From: Planctomycetota bacterium
GTDB lineage: Bacteria; Planctomycetota; Phycisphaerae; Phycisphaerales; UBA1924
DNA length: 49,273 bases
Direction: 5' to 3'
NCBI GenBank assembly: GCA_030950285.1
Contig: JAUZRR010000052.1
Coordinates: 1-49,273, forward strand
How positions within the stretch are numbered: position 1 is the stretch's first letter; the number at the start of each line of letters is the position of its first letter. The position numbers were made by a program, and so were the translations under genes. The notes under the pieces were generated by a model, which saw only the letters and a program-made list of their open reading frames with translations, searched no databases and was not told where the DNA came from. This document shows, piece after piece, positions 42,244-49,273 of this stretch.

Positions 42244-43784
42244 ACATGTTTAGTCGTATCGGAATATTCGTACTGCTCTGCCTGGCGATTGCTCTCCCCA
42301 TGGGGTGCGGCGAGAGCGGGCACGACGAGCACGGCGATGAAGCGGCGCACGCCGAGGGCGACAGCCACGACGAGGGCGCCGATGGGCACGACGATCACGG
42401 CCACGAGGCCGAACACGCCGACAGCGACAGCCACGACGAAGATGAGGGCGGGCACGACGAACACGGCGAACACGGCGAGGATGTCGTCAAGTTGACACGC
42501 AAGCAACTCGATGACGCGGGTGTTGTCATCGAGCCGCTCACCGGCGGCGAGATCGCGGTCCATGTCACCCTGCCGGCCGAGGTCGGGTTCAACCAGGACA
42601 CGGTCCTGCACGTCACCCCCAGGGTGCCGGGGATTGTCTCTGAAGTTCTTGGATTTCTCGGGCAGGAGGTTGGCCCAAATGACCTGCTCGCGGTGATCGA
42701 GAGCCCGGGACTCGGTGAGGCGAAGATCACGTATCTGCAGGCGATTCAGGCCAACGAGATCGCCGAAGCCGAACTTGTCCGGCGACGGACGATCAGCGAG
42801 AACACCGCCACACTGCTCGATCTGCTCCGGAAAGAACCGGAGATCGACGACCTCCAGGCGTCGGTTTCCGGGCTGCGCATCGGCGAGAACAAGGGCCGCC
42901 TCCTTTCGTCGTACGCCCGGGCTCGTTCGGCGAGGGCAAACTACGATCGCGAACGGGAACTGCGTTCCAAGGGGCTCTCGACCGAGATTGACCTGCTCGC
43001 CTCGCAAGAGGCATATAACAGCGCGCAGGCCGAGTACTTCGCGGCATTCGAGGATGTCGACTTTACCTATCAACTTCGGCTGCAGGAGGCCGAGCGGACC
43101 GCGGGGGTTACCGCCTCGACTGTCGAAAACGCCGAGCGACGGCTTCACCTGCTGGGGCTGACCGAACAGCAGGTCGCCGCGGTATCCAGCGAGCCGGACA
43201 CTAATGTTACGAGGTACGAACTCCGAGCACCGGTGGGCGGGACGCTTATCTTCAAGCACATCACGCCGGGTGAGAAGCTGACAGGGGATGAACCGGTCTA
43301 CACCATCGCGGACCTGCGCACGGTGTGGCTCAACATCTCGGTCTACTCAGAGTATGTGGACAAGATCCAGATGGGCCAGCAGGTCACGGTCCACGCGGGC
43401 GATCGGACCACCACGGGTGTCGTTGAGTACGTCAGTGCGGTGATGGCTGAGGACACCCGGACAGTCTCGGCACGGGTGGTGATCCAGAACAAGGACGGCC
43501 GGTGGAAGCCGGGTGAGTTCGTGATCGCCAATGTCCAAGCGGAAAGGGTGAGCGTTACACGGGTCGTTCCGTTGAGCGCGATCCAGAAGTTCGAGGGTTC
43601 GGATGTTGTTTTCGTGCAGAACAAGGACGGCATCGAGCCGGTGCCAGTGCGTCTCGGGAGGCAGAACGATATATCCGTCGAGATCCTGAGTGACGACATC
43701 GCGATCGGCACACCAATCGTCGTGAGAAACAGCTTTCTCATGAAAGCCGAGCTCGGTAAGAGCGCCGCAGGCCACGAGCACTGA
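42240..43784 (+). CDS. czcB: Periplasmic adaptor (membrane fusion) protein of heavy-metal efflux (CzcB type)
   Basis: Links the inner-membrane pump to the outer-membrane channel. The 514-residue protein has a lipoprotein signal (FVLLCLAIALPMGC, Cys23). A His/Asp/Glu-rich stretch follows (about 26-80, with many HDEH, HDDHGH motifs), probably a Zn-type metal-binding region. The biotinyl-lipoyl-like barrel and hairpin come next (about 100-320), and the beta-barrel domains lie at the C terminus (APVGGTLIFKHITPGEKLTG, QQVTVHAGDRTTTGVVEYV). The His-rich part is longer than in most adaptors. It is translated by overlap with czcC; the pump gene starts 10 bp after its stop. Confidence 0.9.
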   Translation: MNMFSRIGIFVLLCLAIALPMGCGESGHDEHGDEAAHAEGDSHDEGADGHDDHGHEAEHADSDSHDEDEGGHDEHGEHGEDVVKLTRKQLDDAGVVIEPLTGGEIAVHVTLPAEVGFNQDTVLHVTPRVPGIVSEVLGFLGQEVGPNDLLAVIESPGLGEAKITYLQAIQANEIAEAELVRRRTISENTATLLDLLRKEPEIDDLQASVSGLRIGENKGRLLSSYARARSARANYDRERELRSKGLSTEIDLLASQEAYNSAQAEYFAAFEDVDFTYQLRLQEAERTAGVTASTVENAERRLHLLGLTEQQVAAVSSEPDTNVTRYELRAPVGGTLIFKHITPGEKLTGDEPVYTIADLRTVWLNISVYSEYVDKIQMGQQVTVHAGDRTTTGVVEYVSAVMAEDTRTVSARVVIQNKDGRWKPGEFVIANVQAERVSVTRVVPLSAIQKFEGSDVVFVQNKDGIEPVPVRLGRQNDISVEILSDDIAIGTPIVVRNSFLMKAELGKSAAGHEH

Positions 43785-43794
43785 AGGAGAATCC

Positions 43795-46700
43795 ATGCTT
43801 AGCAAACTCATCGAGTTTTCGATCCGTCAGCGCGTGCTGGTGCTCTTGTCTACGCTGGCGCTTGCGGGTATCGGCGTGTACAGCTTCACAAAGCTCCCTA
43901 TCGACGCGGTCCCCGATATTACAAATGTCCAGGTGCAGATCAACACAAATGTTCCGGCGCTGTCGCCCGTGGAGATCGAGCAGCAGATCACCTTCCCGAT
44001 CGAATGGTCGATGGGAGGGCTGCCGAACATCGATTACATCCGTTCGATTTCAAGATACGGGCTCTCCCAGGTGACCGTGGTCTTCGAGGAGGGGACAGAT
44101 ATCTTCTGGGCTCGGCAGCTCGTGGGCGAACGCCTGACCGAGGCGCGAGGATCACTGCCGGAGGGGCTGGCAGAGCCGCAGATGGGCCCCATTTCGACGG
44201 GGCTCGGCGAGATCTATATGTGGTCTGTCGAGGCGTCCGGCCCCCGTCCGGACGGCAGCGAGTACACGCCTCAGGAACTCCGCACCGTGCAGGACTGGGT
44301 GATCCGTCCGCAGCTGCGGACTGTGCCGGGCGTCACAGAAGTGAACAGCATCGGCGGATACGAAGAGCAGTACCACGTGACGCCCGACCCCGCCAAACTC
44401 ATGGCGTTCGGACTCTCGTTTCGCGATATCATGCAGGCAATCGCCGAGAACAACGCCAACGCGGGCGGCGGATACATCGAGCACGCCGGTGAAGCGTACC
44501 TGATCCGGGCTACGGGGCTGATCGGCGACATTGAAGATATTGAGAATATCGTCCTCAAAAGTAATGACGGCGTCCCGATTCATGTCCGGGACGTGGCAAA
44601 GGTTGCGGTAGGCAACGAGCTGCGTACAGGCGCGGGGACACACGATGGCCAGGAGGTTGTCATCGGGACCGCGATGATGCTGCTGGGGGCCAACAGCCGT
44701 ACCGTGTCCGAAGACGTGCACGCGCGGATGGGGCAGATACAGAAGACACTCCCCGAGAACATTGTTGTCAATACCCTCTACAACAGAACGTACCTTGTCG
44801 ATGCGACACTTCATACGATCGAGAAGAATCTGTTCGAGGGCGCGATCCTTGTCATTGTTGTCCTGCTTATCTTGTTGGGAAACCTGCGGGCGGCTCTCAT
44901 CGTGGCGTGCGCGATCCCGTTGTCGATGCTCTTTGCCATTACGGGAATGGTTGAGCATAAGGTCAGTGCGAATCTGCTCAGTCTCGGGGCGGTTGACTTC
45001 GGAATCATTGTCGACGGCGCGGTGGTCTTTGTCGAGAACATTGTCCGCCGAGCAGCCGAAGAACAGGAGAAAAAGGGGAGGCGGCTGAGCAAGGAAGAGC
45101 GCCTCTCGATCATAGCTGAGGCGGGGAGTCAGGTCGCTAAGCCCACGCTGTTCGGCGTGCTCATCATTATGATCGTCTACCTGCCGATTCTGACCCTGAC
45201 CGGGATTGAAGGAAAGATGTTCCGCCCGATGGCCGGTGTTGTTCTGCTCGCTCTGACAGGTGCGTTGATCCTGACCTTTACCTTTGTTCCCGCGGCGTGC
45301 GCTCTGCTCTTGCGGGGGAAGTTTGCCGAGAAGGAAAGTTTCATCATCCGCTGGATCAAAGCTCTGTATGAACCCTTACTCGTGATCGCTCTCCGAATGA
45401 AGTGGATCACGGTAAGTCTGGCCGTGGCTCTCTTGGTTATAACCGGATGGTTAGGCACTACACTCGGCAGCGAGTTTGTGCCGAAGCTTGGCGAGGGTGC
45501 TCTCGCGGTACAGCCGGCAAGGATTCCCAGTATCGGAATCACCACAAGTGTGGAAATGCAGAAATCACTTGAACGCGCGCTCAAGGACGAGTTCTCTGAC
45601 GAGATCGCCAGCATCTTTGCCCGGACCGGAACGGCCGAGGTTGCAACGGATCCTATGGGCCCCAATGTAAGCGATACGTATCTCATGCTCACGCCACGTG
45701 AGCAGTGGACGCACGCATCGACGCAAGAAGAACTCGCTGAAGCCATCGAGGAGTTTCTGCAGTCGATCCCCGGACAAAACTACGAGATTTCTCAACCGAT
45801 CGAGCTGCGGTTCAATGAACTTATCAGTGGAGTTCGGAGCGACCTTGCTGTAAAGATTTTCGGTGACGATCTCGATCTGCTTCTCAAGTCCGGCAACGAG
45901 ATCGCGGCGGTCCTCGGTCAGATCGAGGGCGCTTCGGACATCAAGGTCGAACAGGTCTCCGGGCTCTCGGTTCTTACCATCGACATTGACCGCGCCAAGA
46001 TATCCCGGTACGGGCTGAATGTGAGCGATATTCAAGAAGTTGTCTCGATCGCGTTCGGTGGGCAAGAGGCCGGTACGCTCTACGACGGCGACCGTCGCTT
46101 CCCGATCGTGGTTCGGCTCCCAGAGCACATGCGAGGACAGGTCGATCTGGTTCGTCAGCTTCCGATTCCGCTTCCCGATGGCGGCCCCGCGAGGGTGCCC
46201 AGCGGAGAGGCAGCGATGCCGGGTGTGGGCGCAGATATCCGCTACCTCCCTCTGGAGGCTGTGGCGACGGTGACGATCAACGAGGGGCCGAACCAGATCA
46301 GCCGGGAGAACGCGAAGCGCAGGATTGTCGTGCAGGCAAATATCCGTGGCCGTGACATGGGCTCATTCGTCGCGGAAGCGCAGGAGCAGCTCGACGCCCA
46401 GATTACACTCCCCGATGGTTACTTTGTTACGTGGGGTGGTCAGTTCGAGAATCTCGACCGCGCAAGAAAGCGTCTGATGATTGTCGTGCCGGTGGCACTG
46501 TCGCTTATCTTCATCATGCTATTCTCTGCATTTGGCAATGCCCGGCACGCTATCCTGGTTTACACCGGTGTTCCGCTCGCACTCACGGGCGGTATTGTCG
46601 CGCTTTGGATACGGGGTATGCCCATGAGCATCAGCGCGGGAGTGGGTTTCATCGCGCTCTCGGGCGTTGCGGTGCTCAACGGCGTGGTGATGATCTCCTT

Positions 46701-46992
46701 CATCAACCAGCTGCGAGATCAAGGCAAAACAACACGTGACGCCGTGGTCGAGGGAAGTCTATCTCGCTTGCGTCCGGTGCTTATGACCGCGCTTGTCGCC
46801 AGCCTTGGTTTCGTGCCGATGGCGCTTAACACGGGTATGGGAGCCGAGGTCCAGCGACCTCTCGCGACGGTTGTGATTGGCGGTCTCATTAGCTCGACCA
46901 TTCTGACGCTCTTTGTTTTGCCCACGCTGTACCACTGGTTTGGTGGCCTCCGCAATGAACAGGTGTCGAGCGCGACCGAACGTATGGAGTAA
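43795..46992 (+). CDS. czcA: Heavy-metal efflux RND pump (CzcA type)
   Basis: Proton-driven pump that exports divalent heavy-metal ions through the CzcBC parts. The 1065-residue protein has the standard RND layout: helix 1 (RQRVLVLLSTLALAGIGVYS), the periplasmic porter domain, six helices, a second porter domain and six helices. In helix 4, DFGIIVDGAVVFVEN (401-415) matches the DFGX3DGAX3VEN consensus for the Zn/Co/Cd (HME1) class and not the DAX3EN type of CusA. The ATG at 43795 has AAGGAG about 6 bp upstream. GC content looks lower than in surrounding genes, suggesting recent transfer of the operon. Confidence 0.93.
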   Translation: MLSKLIEFSIRQRVLVLLSTLALAGIGVYSFTKLPIDAVPDITNVQVQINTNVPALSPVEIEQQITFPIEWSMGGLPNIDYIRSISRYGLSQVTVVFEEGTDIFWARQLVGERLTEARGSLPEGLAEPQMGPISTGLGEIYMWSVEASGPRPDGSEYTPQELRTVQDWVIRPQLRTVPGVTEVNSIGGYEEQYHVTPDPAKLMAFGLSFRDIMQAIAENNANAGGGYIEHAGEAYLIRATGLIGDIEDIENIVLKSNDGVPIHVRDVAKVAVGNELRTGAGTHDGQEVVIGTAMMLLGANSRTVSEDVHARMGQIQKTLPENIVVNTLYNRTYLVDATLHTIEKNLFEGAILVIVVLLILLGNLRAALIVACAIPLSMLFAITGMVEHKVSANLLSLGAVDFGIIVDGAVVFVENIVRRAAEEQEKKGRRLSKEERLSIIAEAGSQVAKPTLFGVLIIMIVYLPILTLTGIEGKMFRPMAGVVLLALTGALILTFTFVPAACALLLRGKFAEKESFIIRWIKALYEPLLVIALRMKWITVSLAVALLVITGWLGTTLGSEFVPKLGEGALAVQPARIPSIGITTSVEMQKSLERALKDEFSDEIASIFARTGTAEVATDPMGPNVSDTYLMLTPREQWTHASTQEELAEAIEEFLQSIPGQNYEISQPIELRFNELISGVRSDLAVKIFGDDLDLLLKSGNEIAAVLGQIEGASDIKVEQVSGLSVLTIDIDRAKISRYGLNVSDIQEVVSIAFGGQEAGTLYDGDRRFPIVVRLPEHMRGQVDLVRQLPIPLPDGGPARVPSGEAAMPGVGADIRYLPLEAVATVTINEGPNQISRENAKRRIVVQANIRGRDMGSFVAEAQEQLDAQITLPDGYFVTWGGQFENLDRARKRLMIVVPVALSLIFIMLFSAFGNARHAILVYTGVPLALTGGIVALWIRGMPMSISAGVGFIALSGVAVLNGVVMISFINQLRDQGKTTRDAVVEGSLSRLRPVLMTALVASLGFVPMALNTGMGAEVQRPLATVVIGGLISSTILTLFVLPTLYHWFGGLRNEQVSSATERME

Positions 46993-47027
46993 AGTGCGAT
47001 GTCCTGAGGTCAGGAGCGAGTGCTTCC

Positions 47028-47140
47028 GTTGCTGTGTGCTCTCGGGGCGGGATCGATTACACTGAAGGTGTGAGTACATAGGTTGCCCTCATCGTTGCGG
47101 CTTGCTCCCGGGGTGGGTTCGATTACAGGAATCTCTGAAC
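47028..47140 (+). CRISPR. Left fragment of the CRISPR array, two degenerate repeats
   Basis: Repeats at 47028-47063 and 47094-47129 (36 bp each) with a 30-bp spacer between. The first differs from the consensus at several positions (TGTG for CGGC region, GGGGCGGG for GGGGTGGG); the second has CTCCCGG, GGTTC and ends in AGG instead of ACT. They are followed by an 11-bp remnant of a spacer (47130-47140) cut by the IS66 element. Decayed repeats are usual at the distal end of an array. They lie 35 bp after czcA. Confidence 0.88.
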
Positions 47141-48695
47141 GTAACACTTCAGCCATCTCCAAGGCCGCAACCCTTGCACAACCCAACTTGCGCTCCAGCT
47201 GAACATGGTGTACATAGTGCGGCATGGGCGCGGATGCCGCAAGTCGGGACGAGCTTCGCACGATCATCGACGCGGCGCTGCGCGGCGATTTGACCAAGGC
47301 GCAAGCGGACCGCGCCAACGACTTGGGACGTGAAGCAACCAACGCCGTCATGCTCGCCGCCAGCGCGCGCCTGGCCGAACTCGCCGGCAAGGACTCCCCA
47401 GGCCCGCACACACCCTCGGGCGCGATCCCACCCTACGCCAAGCGCCCACGCGCCAAGCCCGGAGCCCGCAATGGTCACGCCGGTCGCCGGCGCCCGACCC
47501 CGCCGCCGGATGAACGCGTCGAGGTCGCCGCACTTACAAAGTGTCCCGAGTGCAACGGCCGGGTGCTGCCCGCAAGACGCTGTCGCTGGCGCACCATCGA
47601 GGACATGCCCGACGACGCGTGCGTCAAGGCCACCGAGTACTCGATCCCGAGTCACTGGTGCCCGGGCTGTCGCAAGCACGTCGAGCCGCGCGTCGGCGCC
47701 GCGTTTCCCAAGGCCTCGATCGGCACCAACCTTACAGCCATGACCGTCGTGTTCCACTACGGCCTGGGGCTCACGATCGACCAGACCCGTAACGTGCTGC
47801 TCAGTCCCTTGCGCACGCGCGTCAGCGCCGGGGGCCTGGCCGACCTGTGGCGGCGCGTAGCCGAGGTCCTGCTGCCGTGGTACGAGCGGATCGGCCGCGA
47901 GGCGCGTGCGTCGGCGACATTACACGCCGACGAGACGGGCTGGCGCGTCAACGGACGGACGCACTGGCTCTGGTGCTTCTGTAACCACGAGAACTGTTAT
48001 TACATGATCGACCGCTGTCGAGGGAGCCCGGCGCTTCATCGGTTCTTCACCGAGGCGTTCGAGGGCGTGCTGATCCACGACTTCTGGAGGCCCTACTCGT
48101 CGGTGCTGCTCGGGGGAGAGGGGAGGGGGGGCGAGCATCAGTGTTGTTTGGTGCATCTGCTGCGTGAGTTGGATCACATCGATGAGAAGGTTCTGCCGCG
48201 CAAGAGCGGTGACCGGGCCGAGGCGTGGTCGGCGTTCGTGAAGATGCTCAGGCGATTGATCCGCGACGGGATCCGTCTGCGCCGTCGCGATGACTTCGCG
48301 CCCGAGAAGTACCGATCTCGGATCGTGCGGATCGACGAGCGATTGCGGTCGTTGGCCGAGCGTGTCTACGCCGACGAGGACGCCGCGCGGTTAGCCAAAC
48401 GCCTGCTGCGTCATCAGGATGAACTGTTCACGTTCCTTGACCGTCCCGAGTCGGACTGGAACAACAACCTGGCCGAGCGGATGATCCGTCCGGCGGTGAT
48501 CCTTCGCAGGGCCAGCCAGTGCAACCGGTCCGATCGCGGGGCCGCGACGCAGGCGGTGTTGATGACGGTGTTCCGGACGCTGCGGCTGGGCGGCCACGAC
48601 CCGCGCCAAGCGATCGCCGACGCCCTGACCGCCTATGCGGCAAGCGGCACACTCCCGCCACCGCCCGCGGCCATTGAACATGGCTGAAGAGTTAC
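47141..48695 (+). mobile_element. IS66-family insertion sequence inside the CRISPR array
   Basis: A 1555-bp element. The left end GTAACACTTCAGCCATCTCC (47141-47160) and the right end read inward, GTAACTCTTCAGCCATGTTC (48695-48676), match at 17 of 20 positions and begin GTAA as in IS66. It carries one transposase gene, without the TnpA/TnpB accessory genes, as in the ISBst12-like group. No 8-bp direct repeat is found: left flank CTCTGAAC, right flank GATTACAC. The left border lies 11 bp into a spacer and the right border within a repeat that keeps only its last nine bases. Confidence 0.9.
47224..48687 (+). CDS. tnpC: IS66-family transposase
   Basis: A 487-residue DDE transposase. A Zn-binding-like region has CPECNGRV and WCPGC (about 103-150). 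The DDE residues sit in HADETGWRVNGRTHW (about 239), LIHDFWRPY (about 283) and NNLAERMIRP (about 418). The N terminus has the helical DNA-binding part, and the frame is intact with a normal length for the single-gene members. The stop lies within the right inverted repeat (48685-48687). It is likely functional or only recently silent. Confidence 0.93.
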   Translation: MGADAASRDELRTIIDAALRGDLTKAQADRANDLGREATNAVMLAASARLAELAGKDSPGPHTPSGAIPPYAKRPRAKPGARNGHAGRRRPTPPPDERVEVAALTKCPECNGRVLPARRCRWRTIEDMPDDACVKATEYSIPSHWCPGCRKHVEPRVGAAFPKASIGTNLTAMTVVFHYGLGLTIDQTRNVLLSPLRTRVSAGGLADLWRRVAEVLLPWYERIGREARASATLHADETGWRVNGRTHWLWCFCNHENCYYMIDRCRGSPALHRFFTEAFEGVLIHDFWRPYSSVLLGGEGRGGEHQCCLVHLLRELDHIDEKVLPRKSGDRAEAWSAFVKMLRRLIRDGIRLRRRDDFAPEKYRSRIVRIDERLRSLAERVYADEDAARLAKRLLRHQDELFTFLDRPESDWNNNLAERMIRPAVILRRASQCNRSDRGAATQAVLMTVFRTLRLGGHDPRQAIADALTAYAASGTLPPPPAAIEHG

Positions 48696-49273
48696 GATTA
48701 CACTAACGGAGCGACGGCGAAGAAACGCGCGCAGGTTGCGGCTTGCTCTCGGGGTGGGATCGATTACACTATTATTCATGCTCCGTCTTGCGTTGTGATG
48801 GTTGCGGCTTGCTCTCGGGGTGGGATCGATTACACTTCGCGCAAGCAACACATCTTAGCCATGACGTTGCGGCTTGCTCTCGGGGTGGGATCGATTACAC
48901 TCAAACCCCAGGTCTTTGGCCGCCAGCTCTTGTTGCGGCTTGCTCTCGGGGTGGGATCGATTACACTTTCAGGATGCACCTCACGCAGAGCCGCAGAGTT
49001 GCGGCTTGCTCTCGGGGTGGGATCGATTACACTTGATGGCGTGCTCATAGTCCTGCCCCGCCCGTTGCGGCTTGCTCTCGGGGTGGGATCGATTACACTC
49101 GCGCGACAAGCTCACCGCCGGGCTCAAGCGTTGCGGCTTGCTCTCGGGGTGGGATCGATTACACTACAGCTCGACCGGGAGGATCGCGGCGCTGCGTTGC
49201 GGCTTGCTCTCGGGGTGGGATCGATTACACTCCCAGGTGCGCAACATCCGGGGGCGGTTGAGTTGCGGCTTGC
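48696..49273 (+). CRISPR. CRISPR array, right part, runs off the window
   Basis: A partial repeat GATTACACT (48696-48704) next to the IS, then eight complete 36-bp repeats starting at 48735, 48801, 48866, 48932, 48998, 49064, 49130 and 49196, and a partial one from 49262. They begin GTTGCGGCTTGCTC and end GATCGATTACACT and are identical to each other. Spacers are 30 bp, one is 29 bp (48837-48865), and none are alike. Repeat and spacer length fit type II systems. No cas gene is in the window; they may lie beyond position 49273. Confidence 0.97.

Noticed and set aside
47002..47015. Hairpin TCCTGA-GG-TCAGGA after czcA considered as tracrRNA part or terminator
   Set aside because: It has no anti-repeat complementary to the CRISPR repeat and no T-tract; at most a weak terminator.
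47133..48703. Target-site duplication of the IS66 element
   Set aside because: CTCTGAAC and GATTACAC are not the same; no 8-bp direct repeat was found with the ends placed by the terminal inverted repeats.
48743..49048. Open frames made of repeated LLSGWDRLHY- or SVIDPTPRASRN-type peptides
   Set aside because: They are translations of CRISPR repeats, not genes.
46993..49273. Cas genes next to the array
   Set aside because: Every coding frame here is the IS66 transposase or array shadow; no Cas protein is seen within the window.

Overview
This is a GC-rich chromosomal segment that looks like a planctomycete, most likely class Phycisphaerae. That placement is inferred from gene content and style, not from a marker-gene tree. 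The supporting signs are a DUF1570-type lipoprotein peptidase, the large TPR proteins, a partial division cluster (rsmH, LysM gene, ftsL-like gene, ftsI), the cluster nusA-infB-ylxP-rbfA, many small palindromic repeats, and GTG/TTG starts on several core genes.

Layout. 1-9453: a palindrome-rich intergenic region, a TPR protein divergent from valS, a HEXXH lipoprotein, a TIM-barrel sugar-isomerase-like protein, a membrane protein coupled to nth (endonuclease III), a LolA-like protein and tRNA-Arg(CCG). 9587-13347: an MFS-like transporter and an S41/PDZ processing protease. 13603-18603: the pyruvate dehydrogenase genes pdhA, pdhB and pdhC (no E3 gene seen), with two consecutive MNT/HEPN (MntA/HepT-type) toxin-antitoxin pairs placed between pdhA and pdhB in one overlapping reading chain. 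18630-23633: a small membrane protein, then rsmH, a double-LysM protein, an FtsL-like protein and the division transpeptidase FtsI. 23648-33915, minus strand: yebC, then an operon read nusA-infB-ylxP-rbfA-HhH protein-giant TPR protein, joined at its 3' part by 1-4 bp overlaps. 34321-40125: a lone fliM, dsbD, tRNA-Gly(GCC) with a strong terminator, a beta-sandwich-like hypothetical, and tal (transaldolase) embedded in a field of 21-bp and 42-bp tandem repeats. 40313-46992: a Cys-rich exported protein and a CzcCBA-type heavy-metal RND efflux operon. 46993-49273: a CRISPR array of 36-bp repeats with about 30-bp spacers, cut by an IS66-family element and continuing past the window end. No cas gene is present in the window.

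The most unusual points are: (1) two MntA/HepT modules wired into the PDH operon; (2) a short GC-palindromic element of 21 bp that occurs between genes and also sits in frame inside the tal and dsbD coding sequences, with neighbouring tandem arrays all having periods of 21 or 42 bp; (3) a CRISPR array whose repeat ends in a -10-like hexamer, as in type II-C arrays, and which carries an IS66 insertion with a measurable deletion of array DNA; (4) a spacer resembling a repeat that lies at the other end of this same window; and (5) a valyl-tRNA synthetase enlarged by an insertion of about 125 residues and a zinc-ribbon-like insertion.
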